A DNA stretch of 12,135 bases from Xanthobacteraceae bacterium (GTDB taxonomy: Bacteria; Pseudomonadota; Alphaproteobacteria; Rhizobiales; Xanthobacteraceae): contig JASHYD010000033.1 of the NCBI GenBank assembly GCA_030043175.1, positions 1-12,135 on the forward strand, written 5' to 3'. The translations under genes were made by a program, and so were the position numbers. The notes beneath the pieces were generated by a model. It made no database searches, was not told the DNA's origin, and saw nothing but the letters and a program-made list of their open reading frames with translations. Shown one piece after another: positions 1 to 6,194 of the stretch. Each line of letters begins with the position of its first letter. Position 1 is the first letter of the stretch.

Positions 1-23
1 GCCCCGCTGCGCGGCTTCGGGGC
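1..23. other. Short inverted repeat at the left edge
   Basis: Bases 1-6 (GCCCCG) pair exactly with bases 18-23 (CGGGGC) around an 11-base loop. This could be the stem of a terminator for a gene left of the window, but no T-run follows and the left side is cut off, so its role is uncertain. Confidence 0.25.
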
Positions 24-426
24 TTGACGACCATCCCCACCCTTGAGTTTTCGGCTGCCGTTCGTTGAATGCCGCTCCATGCCTGCGACACCACATCTGG
101 CAGCAACGCATCGCAGTTCGGCAGGCACCGCGGGCTGTCCACCCACAGCTCAACAAGAAATACGGTTGCATATCAATGAGATTCAACTTTCAACCACTCA
201 CTCAAGAGTCAAAAGAAGCCAAGATACAGATTTTAGGGGCTCACTCAGAAGCATTTTTCGGCAGGTCGTCTTGGCCGGTCCCATGCTTTCAAACGTCCGT
301 ACGCACGCCGCTTGCGGCACCGCGCGAGGGGGCGGATTTCGACCACGCTTGACCGGCATCTGGGCGCCGCGTATGGCGTCTTCGTTACGTCCGGGGGCGT
401 TAACACGAGTCGCGGGAGATCTTCTC
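24..426. other. Non-coding leader region, no gene recognised
   Basis: About 400 bases upstream of the secreted-protein gene. Open frames cross it on both strands, but their translations are Arg/Pro/His-rich with no protein-like pattern and no convincing ribosome binding site. It presumably contains the promoter of the gene at 427. I could not identify -35/-10 boxes with confidence. Confidence 0.4.
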
Positions 427-693
427 ATGTACACGAAAACCATGTCGGCCGTCGCGGCCGCAGTCTTGTTCTCACTCGTCGCCATCGATGGCGCCGCCGC
501 TGAGGGCGGCTGTGGGCCGGGCTTTCATCGCAACGAATTCGGACGATGCCGCCCGAACCGTCCTATCGTGGTTGTTCCTGGCGCGCCCGTTGTCGTTGCC
601 CCGGCTGCTCCGGTTGTGGTTGCCCCAGCTCCGGTCGTTTGCGGCGCCGGCTACCGCTGGCATCCGCGCTTCCGTCGCTGCGTCGTTCTCTGA
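427..693 (+). CDS. Small secreted Pro/Val/Ala-repeat protein with paired Cys motifs
   Basis: An 88-aa protein, predicted to be exported. Residues 1-25 form a signal peptide (Lys at 4, hydrophobic AVAAAVLFSLVAI core, AAA|E cleavage site). The mature part is CGPGFHRNEFGRC (29-41), a repetitive PVVVAP linker (about 47-71), then CGAGYRWHPRFRRC (72-85). The two Cys segments resemble each other (C-G-x-G-aromatic ... R-C), so the protein looks like an internal duplication joined by a hydrophobic linker, with four cysteines that could form disulfides. The frame is open from base 43, but ATG 427 is chosen because GGGAG (414-418) lies 8 bases upstream and the signal peptide begins there. Similar short GCG-type proteins are common in Bradyrhizobium. 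Their function is unknown, and a cell-envelope or periplasmic role is only inference. The gene stands alone, followed by a hairpin terminator. Confidence 0.8.
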   Translation: MYTKTMSAVAAAVLFSLVAIDGAAAEGGCGPGFHRNEFGRCRPNRPIVVVPGAPVVVAPAAPVVVAPAPVVCGAGYRWHPRFRRCVVL

Positions 694-741
694 ACCGGCC
701 ACGACAACGAACTAAATCTGGTTTCACGCGAACTCGGAGCA

Positions 742-766
742 CCGCCTTTCGGCGGGCCCCTTTTTT
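742..766 (+). terminator. Rho-independent terminator of the secreted-protein gene
   Basis: CCGCC (742-746), TTTC loop and GGCGG (751-755) form a GC stem, followed after GCCCC by six T residues (761-766). It lies about 50 bases after the stop at 693. The short outer complement GAGC (737-740)/GCTC (767-770) could extend the fold. Confidence 0.65.
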
Positions 767-1054
767 GCTCGATCAAGCCGACACTATGATGGTGCCACCG
801 GGCTGGCTATGGCCCGCCTACTGATTGGCGCGTAGGAAAATCGCGGGTGCGTCCGGAGCGGCCGCTGCAGCCACATTAGAAGGCTTCTCGGCGGCCATGG
901 CTGCGGCCGTGCTATCGTTCGCTTGCGGTCGCACCTCGCGCGAAGCCCGTGCGCACGGTCCCGGCTCTCGGTTCCTTTTCGGCACAAAGCCCGAGGGTCG
1001 GGACCGCCATTGCCGGCGCTGGCCGGGCCATCGCCAAGCCCGCAGTGGCCCCGT
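767..1054. other. Gene-free stretch
   Basis: Open frames on both strands give low-complexity Arg/Pro/Ala-rich translations that look like chance frames in GC-rich DNA. No RNA, repeat or regulatory site was recognised. Confidence 0.4.
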
Positions 1055-1150
1055 TCAGCGCCGCATCGCGATGATGGCCAACTCGGCGGCCATCCATAAC
1101 GCCGCATAGCCGACGGCGAACTCGGTAACGAACCGGGCTACTGTCCACAT
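1055..1150 (-). CDS. Possible 31-aa single-span membrane microprotein
   Basis: A minus-strand ORF starting at ATG 1150 encodes 31 residues: an amphipathic start (MWTVARFVTEF), a hydrophobic stretch (AVGYAALWMAAELAIIAM) long enough for one membrane span, and a positive RR tail. GGGAGG lies about 10 bases upstream of this ATG. The frame stays open further upstream to 1288, but that part does not look protein-like. It stands alone between convergent or unrelated neighbours. I do not recognise a family. The hydrophobicity and ribosome site are visible; that it is translated is inference. Confidence 0.35.
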   Translation of the reverse strand: MWTVARFVTEFAVGYAALWMAAELAIIAMRR

Positions 1151-1475
1151 CGCGGCTCTGCCTCCCGAAACGCTTGCTCGAGGGCTATCGTAGAAGCGTT
1201 TGCCGGCCAAAAGCACCTCACACAGCGTGCGGTAGCCATGCAACATTGCACGGCTATCCAGGCAGCTCCACCCCACGCAGCAAGCCAACGCCAGCCGCTA
1301 CGCGGCGTCCCAGTTAGCCAAGGCACCCCGACCCAGCTTCGTCGGGTTATGACGTAGTTAAGGGCCTCCAACGAGGGACCTCGTGATGCTATCGTCATTG
1401 CGGTGCGCGATGGCTGTCCCCTGCAACAGCCATCCGCCACCTTCGTTGAAGCTTCCTGCCTCCGAGGATTTCCAC
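1151..1475. other. Intergenic region upstream of the 1476 gene
   Basis: About 325 bases with no gene that I can support. It contains one copy of a 17-base sequence (1274-1290) found again at 2494-2510. The ribosome site of the next gene lies at 1464-1468. The promoter was not identified. Confidence 0.35.
1274..1290. repeat. 17-base direct repeat, copy 1
   Basis: The bases CACGCAGCAAGCCAACG are identical to 2494-2510 on the same strand, and the following about 12 bases are loosely similar. An exact 17-base match is unlikely by chance in a window this size, so it may be a remnant of a dispersed repeat. Confidence 0.45.
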
Positions 1476-2303
1476 ATGACCAGCCGCTTTCCCGAGCCGT
1501 GGCGGCTCGCCGAATTCCCAAACGGATTTGCCGTCTATGACGCCACTGACCGGCATCTCGGCTTCTTCTATGGCCGGACCGACCCGAACATGCCAGGAGA
1601 CGGCTTCCTGACGATCGACGACGCGCGACAGATTGCGGCCGATTTCGCAATGCTGCCGGAACTACTCAACCAGATTTCGGGGCGACGCGAGACACCAACC
1701 ACGAATCGCCGCTCTATCTCGTTTGAGCCGGAGGGACGGAGTTCTGGGCAAATGCTACGTCGGCCAAGCGATCCACGCTCCATTCGGACGAAATTCTTGA
1801 TTCTGATCGCTGTCGCTTCACTACCTGCAGGCTATCTCTTCCTTGAGGATTCTGATCACCCAGTCAGCGGTGCGGTCGTTTCGCAAGTCACGACCAACAG
1901 ACTATCAGCGGAATTTTCGCCCCTACAGGAAGCTAAGGCTTTCTCGTCTAAGGCCACTGGCATCACGATCGAGAGCCGCATCGAGCCTGAGGCCATGGGC
2001 AGCACGGTCGAGACCCCCATCGAGGTTAGGGCTCAGACCACGCCATTCCAGCCGACGGAGAATGGGATTGAGGCGAGACCGCCAGAGACATTGCCACAAA
2101 GGGAAGTCCTGTACGTTACGCCGAACCAGGATGCTTCTACTTGCTTTCCCTCGGCTTCGGCTGTGCGCCGGAACTACCCGGAAACACGGCCTTCATGGAC
2201 CTTGAGAGCGCCTGGCCACGAGGGTACTAGATGCTGGTACCCTACAAAGCGAACCGCCCCCGATACCAAGGAGGGAGACGCTCCTAGCAACGGAAAAACT
2301 TGA
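1476..2303 (+). CDS. Membrane-anchored hypothetical protein with Cys-containing C-terminal motif
   Basis: A 275-aa protein of unknown function. Residues 1-65 form a compact N-terminal domain (PEPWRLAEFPNGFAVYDATD, then GFFYGRTDPN and a helix FLTIDDARQIAADFAMLPELLN). A basic linker follows, then one membrane span at about 107-123 (FLILIAVASLPAGYLF). After that comes a long Glu/Thr/Pro-rich region and a C-terminal motif with two cysteines (CFPSASAV ... GTRCWYP). I know both end motifs from uncharacterised Bradyrhizobium proteins. The likely topology is N-terminus in the cytoplasm and C-terminal tail in the periplasm (inferred). ATG 1476 is preferred over the in-frame ATG at 1383 because GAGGA (1464-1468) lies 7 bases upstream and the conserved MTSRFPEPWR starts there. 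It is monocistronic, and a small hairpin follows the stop. Confidence 0.75.
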   Translation: MTSRFPEPWRLAEFPNGFAVYDATDRHLGFFYGRTDPNMPGDGFLTIDDARQIAADFAMLPELLNQISGRRETPTTNRRSISFEPEGRSSGQMLRRPSDPRSIRTKFLILIAVASLPAGYLFLEDSDHPVSGAVVSQVTTNRLSAEFSPLQEAKAFSSKATGITIESRIEPEAMGSTVETPIEVRAQTTPFQPTENGIEARPPETLPQREVLYVTPNQDASTCFPSASAVRRNYPETRPSWTLRAPGHEGTRCWYPTKRTAPDTKEGDAPSNGKT

Positions 2304-2321
2304 CGCCTCCAGGTAGAGGCG
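2304..2321 (+). terminator. Weak hairpin just after the 1476 gene
   Basis: CGCCTC (2304-2309) pairs with GAGGCG (2316-2321) immediately after the stop codon. Only CTTT follows rather than a real T-run, so it is at best a weak terminator or a 3'-end stabiliser. Confidence 0.35.
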
Positions 2322-2564
2322 GCCTTTGGGTCGCCCGGCTTATTTTCAGGGTCACCGCTGCTCCCCCACCGAAGCGCTTGGCAAAAGCCTCCGCAACTTC
2401 CGGTTTGGCAAGCAGAGCACCACGAAGTCACCGGTCATCTCCGTATCGCCATCGGCCTTTTATCCGACACGTGAGGACCATTGGCGTCAGTCTCACGCAG
2501 CAAGCCAACGTCGGCCGTAGCGGGCGTGTTCCTCCGATTGTCGGCCAGAAAGCGAACCACTGAG
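2322..2564. other. Intergenic stretch with a possible coding relic
   Basis: No complete gene is seen here. On the minus strand, bases 2284-2427 hold a 47-codon open stretch without a start codon. It reads protein-like (LAKPEVAEAFAKRFGGGAAV...) and could be the tail of a decayed gene, but it overlaps the end of the 1476 gene and I recognise no family. The second copy of the 17-base repeat is at 2494-2510. Confidence 0.3.
2494..2510. repeat. 17-base direct repeat, copy 2
   Basis: This matches 1274-1290 exactly, in the same orientation and 1220 bases away. Both copies lie in non-coding DNA. Confidence 0.45.
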
Positions 2565-2699
2565 TCAGCGGCTGCAAGCCCAAATCAAGGAGATGGTGGC
2601 GAACAGGCACAACCCGACTCCCGCCGCCGCCCAGGACACCCCGACAGAAACCAAGGTGCCGATCAGCGCGACGCAGGCAAGTAGGGGTAAGACCGTCAT
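2565..2699 (-). CDS. 44-aa hydrophobic membrane microprotein
   Basis: A minus-strand ORF from ATG 2699 to TGA 2565-2567. The 44 residues are almost entirely hydrophobic: segment 1 (MTVLPLLACVALIGTLVSVG), then VSWAAAG, then segment 2 (VGLCLFATISLIW) and a short ACSR tail. It would form a two-helix hairpin or one long span in the inner membrane. GGAGAG lies 7 bases upstream of the ATG, an ideal ribosome site that fixes the start and supports translation. It lies downstream of the ligase pseudogene on the same strand. I recognise no named family; small orphan membrane proteins of this kind are frequent in Bradyrhizobium. It is short enough to be missed by usual ORF length cut-offs. Confidence 0.6.
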   Translation of the reverse strand: MTVLPLLACVALIGTLVSVGVSWAAAGVGLCLFATISLIWACSR

Positions 2700-2816
2700 C
2701 GGACATCTCTCCAAAGTGCCACCGCGTCGGCGCCACGGATGATCCCGTTTTCACGGATTGTCGGTTATGGACGCGACTCTGCGTGAACTCGTTGGTTTGA
2801 CGGTTACCAAGCTCGA

Positions 2817-3450
2817 TCACCTCGCGGTTGATTGCCTATTCCAAATCTCGCTGCGTTCCCGCTGCACCGCGATGCTGGCGGGATTGCGGCCCTGAATCCA
2901 GACGCGGCACGGGCCGGATTGGTAGGCGCCATCGACCTTCTTCGATACGATGCCCTCAGCGCCAAGCCGGCAAGCATGGTCAAAAACGGTAGGGCCATTC
3001 TCGGCGATGTGTTCGTTGAGCAGGATGCCGGCCTTGGCATCGCGCAGGAGCCACGCCAGCGTTGCCTTCCGGTTTAGGAACGGGCGACGGCGCAGATCCT
3101 CGCCATCATGCTCGATCAGGTCGAAGGCGTAGAGGATTGCGGTTCGAGCGGCCTCACGACGGGACAACTCCTCGAACCGTGACAAACCGTCCGGCCCGAG
3201 CACAACCGCCTCGCCGTCGATTGTGAAGCTCTTGGCATTGATCCCCTCGGCGGCAGCGGGCGATGCCGCCAGTTGCTCAGTCATAGGCGTTGCGGCTATA
3301 GAGGCGCACTGGGGGGCCATTCCGGTGGACGATCATCCGGTAGCCGTCATGTTTGATCTCGTGAACCCAATCGGGACCGGAAGGCGGTTTTGGAGCTTTG
3401 ACCGGTTGAGCAGGGACGACGAACCCGGCCGGAAGAGGATTGATTTTCAT
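2817..3450 (-). pseudogene. ATP-dependent DNA ligase (LigD-type nucleotidyltransferase domain), frameshifted
   Basis: Bases 3450-3280 encode the start of a short DNA ligase: an N-terminal segment, then HEIKHDGYR with the adenylated lysine (motif I KxDGxR, Lys33) and VRLYSRNAYD. A TGA stop (3277-3279) then interrupts it. The rest continues in another frame: FTIDGEAVV, an RFEELSRR segment, LYAFDLIEHDGEDLR, NEHIAENGPTVF and motif IV EGIVSKK, ending near EIWNR. The expected text at the break is Tyr-Asp-Trp-Thr-Glu, which would need GACTGGACTG where only GACTG is present. A 5-base slippage deletion therefore explains the frameshift. Motif V reads WIQGR instead of the usual WIKxK, losing its lysine. 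No C-terminal OB domain is present, and the predicted ancestor of about 212 aa would be nucleotidyltransferase only. No ribosome site is evident before ATG 3450. Function is lost unless the stop is a sequencing error. Confidence 0.85.
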
Positions 3451-3496
3451 TGCCGGGAGAACATAGGCCGACGCGGTGCCGGCAACAACGAACTAT

Positions 3497-3541
3497 CGGG
3501 GTACCCAACTTGCGCCCGCCGGTTTTGCGGCCGAGTGCCAT
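3497..3541 (-). pseudogene. 5' relic of a GRKTGGR-type hypothetical gene
   Basis: Starting at ATG 3541, the first 15 codons read MALGRKTGGRKLGTP. This resembles the opening of small basic proteins (GRKTGGRxxGTPN) that I know from rhizobial genomes. After this the frame runs into the DNA ligase sequence out of frame and ends at 3347 without any protein-like pattern. It therefore looks like the broken 5' end of an unrelated gene joined to the ligase region. The resemblance is short, so the call is tentative. Confidence 0.3.
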
Positions 3542-3567
3542 GGCCGTCTACTCGGATTTCCTACGGT

Positions 3568-3747
3568 CTAAATTTCGACCATCGACGGATCGTAGCGGAA
3601 TGTCGCGCCGCCGAGATACGGCGTGATCGATCCAACATCCGCAATGTTGTCGATCTTGACTCGGAGCAACACGAATTGCCCCTCCTCCAAAGGCGAATTA
3701 ATGTCGACAGACTTGCTTATATAGGGAAGCGCCGTGAGTCCTTCGAT
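3568..3747 (-). pseudogene. Truncated paralogue of the 3779-4264 hypothetical
   Basis: An open stretch of 59 codons between TGA 3748-3750 and TAG 3568-3570, with no ATG or GTG start. Its residues 25-54 (QFVLLRVKIDNIADVGSITP, then YLGGATFRYDP) nearly match KLVLLRVEIDNIADVGSITP, then HLGGATFRYDP, of the neighbouring gene. At DNA level, 84 of 89 bases are identical to 3890-3978. The upstream part (LTALPYISKSVDINSPLEEG) aligns only loosely with the neighbour, and the basic C-terminal part (SRRKRLRF...) is missing. It is either a decayed tandem duplicate or a distinct paralogue partly overwritten by gene conversion. Confidence 0.65.
3586..3674. repeat. 89-base direct repeat, copy 1
   Basis: Matches 3890-3978 with five substitutions and no gaps at an offset of 304 bases. 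Beyond base 3674 the sequences diverge sharply. It lies in the truncated paralogue on the minus strand. Confidence 0.85.
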
Positions 3748-3778
3748 TCAAATTCGCCGGGAGATGCTGCAATATCGA

Positions 3779-4264
3779 TCAGGGCAGGGCGAGCGACACC
3801 GCCGCCGCCAGATCCAGCAAACGGGGCTTTTGTCCGTCGAAATAGGCGAAGCGCAGGCGCTTGCGGCGCGAGACCATACGCGCCGGCAGCGGATCGTAGC
3901 GGAATGTCGCGCCGCCGAGATGCGGCGTAATCGATCCAACATCCGCAATGTTGTCGATCTCGACCCGGAGTAACACGAGCTTGGCCCCATCGGCTGCCGT
4001 ACCTTCGAACGGTACGCGCGCGAGCCGCAGGAAGCTCGTGGCGTCGCTCGTGAGCAGAAAACCTTCTACGAACGCGGCCTCGACCAGATCGAGATCGGTC
4101 TCAGCACGCTGCTGGCCGTCCCCCATGGGGGGTGCAGCATCGCGGTGGGGCGTCTGCCATTGCGTGGGCCGCTTCGGCTCGCTCGTGCGATTGTGGCCGG
4201 CGCCGGGGCGCTTCGCACCGATCGCCCCGCCACCGCTATTCACATGATCATGTCCGCCATGCAT
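3779..4264 (-). CDS. Conserved-looking hypothetical protein with His-rich N-terminus
   Basis: A 161-aa protein of unknown function. The N-terminus is His- and Gly-rich (MHGGHDHVNSGGG), which could bind metal, and is followed by a polar, probably disordered region to about residue 56. A folded domain follows: DLVEAAFVEGFLLTSDATSFLRLARVPFEG (58-88), KLVLLRVEIDNIADVGSITP, HLGGATFRYDP (to 125), and a basic SRRKRLRFAYFDG. I believe similar uncharacterised proteins exist in Bradyrhizobium but know no function. ATG 4264 is chosen over ATG 4270 because GAGGAG ends directly before 4270, leaving 6 bases to 4264. It starts 10 bases after the stop of the agmatinase pseudogene, so the two were probably one operon, and its expression may have suffered with that gene. 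Part of it is duplicated at 3568-3747. Confidence 0.65.
   Translation of the reverse strand: MHGGHDHVNSGGGAIGAKRPGAGHNRTSEPKRPTQWQTPHRDAAPPMGDGQQRAETDLDLVEAAFVEGFLLTSDATSFLRLARVPFEGTAADGAKLVLLRVEIDNIADVGSITPHLGGATFRYDPLPARMVSRRKRLRFAYFDGQKPRLLDLAAAVSLALP
3890..3978. repeat. 89-base direct repeat, copy 2
   Basis: Partner of 3586-3674 and located inside the intact hypothetical gene, where it encodes the LLRVEIDNIADVGSITP and HLGGATFRYDP segment. Two of the five differences change an amino acid (Glu/Lys and His/Tyr) and the others are silent. Confidence 0.85.
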
Positions 4265-4274
4265 GCCCATCTCC

Positions 4275-4817
4275 TCAGTACGCCACCGGTTTGTCGATCA
4301 GGTGCTTGTGCGCGCCGAGCTTGCCATGCGCGACCAGTGAGCCCAGCGTCTCGACCACGACCCGCACGCCGACCAGCGCCGTGATGTCGGAGGTGTCGTA
4401 GGGCGGGGAAACCTCGACCACTTCGAGGCCGCAAATGCCCTCCGCCGCCACTAGGCCGAGCAGTTTCAAGGCCTCGCGCGGCAGGAAGCCGCCGGGCTCC
4501 GGCCAGCCGGTGCCGGGAACGAAACCACAATCGAGCGAATCCACGTCGAACGAGATGTAGACCGCGTCGGCATCCTTCCAGGCGAGTCTCGAGCGCGATC
4601 TCGGCGGATTTCTCCAGGCCGAGCTTCTCGATGTCCTCGATGGTCAACACGTTGGTGCCGCGCTTGCGCGCCTCCTGCACGCCGTAGCGCGGCACTTGCC
4701 AGCCGCCGATGCCGAGCTGCACGAGATTGGTGGCCGGCACGTTGGGAAGATTGGGCGCCGCGGCGCTTCGAACAGACCGCAGAAACGAGTTCGACGCACA
4801 CGATGACTTGAAGACAT
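4275..4817 (-). pseudogene. Agmatinase/arginase-family ureohydrolase, internally deleted and frameshifted
   Basis: Ureohydrolases hydrolyse guanidino compounds such as agmatine, using two Mn ions. The C-terminal third is recognisable: PATNLVQLGIGGWQVPRYGV ... RGTNVLTIEDIEKLG (4745-4600), then, in another frame, AVYISFDVDSLDCGFVPGTG, WPEPGGFLPREAL, EVVEVSPPYDTSDITA and HLIDKPVAY. The FDVD metal-ligand motif is present. One extra base near 4586 separates the two parts (GAGACTCGCC where GAGATCGCC is expected). The original start is probably ATG 4817 with ACAGGAG 9 bases upstream, but only about 15 codons follow before the sequence jumps to the C-terminal region. The central part with the GGDHS and DAHxD metal motifs is therefore deleted, and the product cannot be active. 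It lies downstream of dctQM and directly upstream of the 4264 hypothetical. This suggests the operon once linked uptake of a compound to its hydrolysis (inference). Confidence 0.85.
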
Positions 4818-4894
4818 AAGATGATGCTCCTGTGTCCGCCGTTATTTCCCGACAGCGTGCGTAGATATTAGGGTTAGCCCTGGTCAGCGTCGAC

Positions 4895-6187
4895 TCAATC
4901 CACCAGCCTCAGGAGTCGCGGCAGATACATCGCGATGTCCGGGACGTAAGTGATGATGAGCATGGTCACCGTCAGGATGGCGATCATCGGCAGGATCGGC
5001 TTGATCACCGTCTCGAGCGGCGTGTTGCCGACCGCGCAGGCGGTGAACAGCACGTTGCCAACCGGCGGACACGCGAGATGGAGGGCCACGTTGCATTCGA
5101 CCAGGATCCCGAAATGAATCGGTTCGATGCCACGCGCAATGGCCATGGGCGTCAAGATCGGGATCAGGATCAGGATTGCGGGAACAGTGTCCATGCACGT
5201 CCCGATCGCATAGAAGGTGATCTGGACGAAGAGGAGAAACAGGATCTTGCCGGGCGCAAGGGAATCGAGCAATCGCCCAAGCTCGTGCGGCACCTGGAAG
5301 ATAGTGAGAGCATAGCCAAGCATGGCGGCCATCCCGATCACCAGCAGCACCATCCCGCTGAGCTCGATCGTGGTTCGGAAGATTCCCAGGAATTGGGCGA
5401 AGGTGATCGAGCGGTACACGACGCAGGCCAGAAAGAGGCCGTAGAACAGCGCGACCGATGCCGCCTCGGTGGGCGTGAACACACCGCCGAGTATTCCGCC
5501 CAGGATGATCACGATCATGAAAAGAGCCGGGATCGCCTTGAAGAAGGCCAGAGCGGCTTGCCTTAACGAGAATGGGATCGTCACATTGCCGTAGCCGCGG
5601 CGGCGCGAGAGATAGACGACGAGCCCCATGAGGCCGAGACCGTTGACGCATGCGGGAAGAATACCGGCCGAGAAAAGGCCAGGGATCGACATGTTGCCGA
5701 CGATGCCGATAAGGATGAGATCATTGGTCGGCGGAATCAGGGTGCCGGTGGCGCCGGCAGTCGCAAGAAGCGCGACACTGAACGGTAATGGATAGCCTTG
5801 CTGCCGGAGCGTCGGGAGCGTCACCTTGCCGATGGCGGCAGCGTCAGCCGATGAGGAGCCGGAAATCCCGTGAAACACCATGGCGGACGCGACGATCGAC
5901 GCGCCCATTCCGCCGCGTCCACGCCCGATTGTGAGCATCGCCAGGTCCATGAGAATCTTCGCGATGCCGCCTTCGGCGAGGAGGCCGCCGGTAAAGACGA
6001 AGAGTGGGATCGCCAGAAAGTTGAAGGAGCTGATCGCAACGAACATCTGCTCGATGAGGGCCGGCAGCACGTCGAACCCGTCCGGGCCCAGCACGATGCC
6101 GATCATGGCGGAGGCGCCGAGCACGAACGCGATCGGCACCCCGAGGTACATCAGGATCAGCCAGGCAATCCCGATCGCGATCGGCAT
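4895..6187 (-). CDS. dctM: TRAP transporter large permease subunit DctM
   Basis: A 430-aa integral inner-membrane protein and the ion-coupled channel subunit of a tripartite TRAP importer (Na+/H+-driven uptake of organic acids delivered by a periplasmic DctP). It has about 12 hydrophobic segments over its full length, matching the family's usual 425-430 residues. Visible family motifs include HGISGSSSADAAAIG (106-120), IPPTNDLILIG (151-161), GGVFTPTEAASVAL (234-247), a CMDT variant of the usual loop (331-334), HFGILVECN (358-366) and CPPVGNVLF (373-381). Its ATG lies 7 bases after the dctQ stop, and GAGGAT overlapping that stop serves as ribosome site, so the two are translationally coupled. 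No break is seen. Its own dctP upstream is destroyed, so it depends on a binding protein from elsewhere, possibly that of 11309. The substrate is unknown. Confidence 0.95.
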   Translation of the reverse strand: MPIAIGIAWLILMYLGVPIAFVLGASAMIGIVLGPDGFDVLPALIEQMFVAISSFNFLAIPLFVFTGGLLAEGGIAKILMDLAMLTIGRGRGGMGASIVASAMVFHGISGSSSADAAAIGKVTLPTLRQQGYPLPFSVALLATAGATGTLIPPTNDLILIGIVGNMSIPGLFSAGILPACVNGLGLMGLVVYLSRRRGYGNVTIPFSLRQAALAFFKAIPALFMIVIILGGILGGVFTPTEAASVALFYGLFLACVVYRSITFAQFLGIFRTTIELSGMVLLVIGMAAMLGYALTIFQVPHELGRLLDSLAPGKILFLLFVQITFYAIGTCMDTVPAILILIPILTPMAIARGIEPIHFGILVECNVALHLACPPVGNVLFTACAVGNTPLETVIKPILPMIAILTVTMLIITYVPDIAMYLPRLLRLVD

Positions 6188-6194
6188 GAAATCC

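Noticed and set aside
43..426. Upstream extension of the secreted-protein frame to base 43
   Set aside because: The extra 128 residues are not protein-like. The ribosome site and signal peptide place the start at 427.
784..1109. Overlapping opposite-strand open frames of about 100 codons
   Set aside because: Both give Arg/Pro/Cys-rich translations with no start signals, so they are most likely chance frames.
2428..2820. 130-codon minus-strand open frame
   Set aside because: Its translation is not protein-like. The neighbouring frame holds the better-supported 44-aa ORF at 2565-2699 with its own ribosome site.
5078..5566. 162-codon plus-strand open frame
   Set aside because: It is antisense to dctM, which is intact and fully recognisable. 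The translation is a charged low-complexity shadow.
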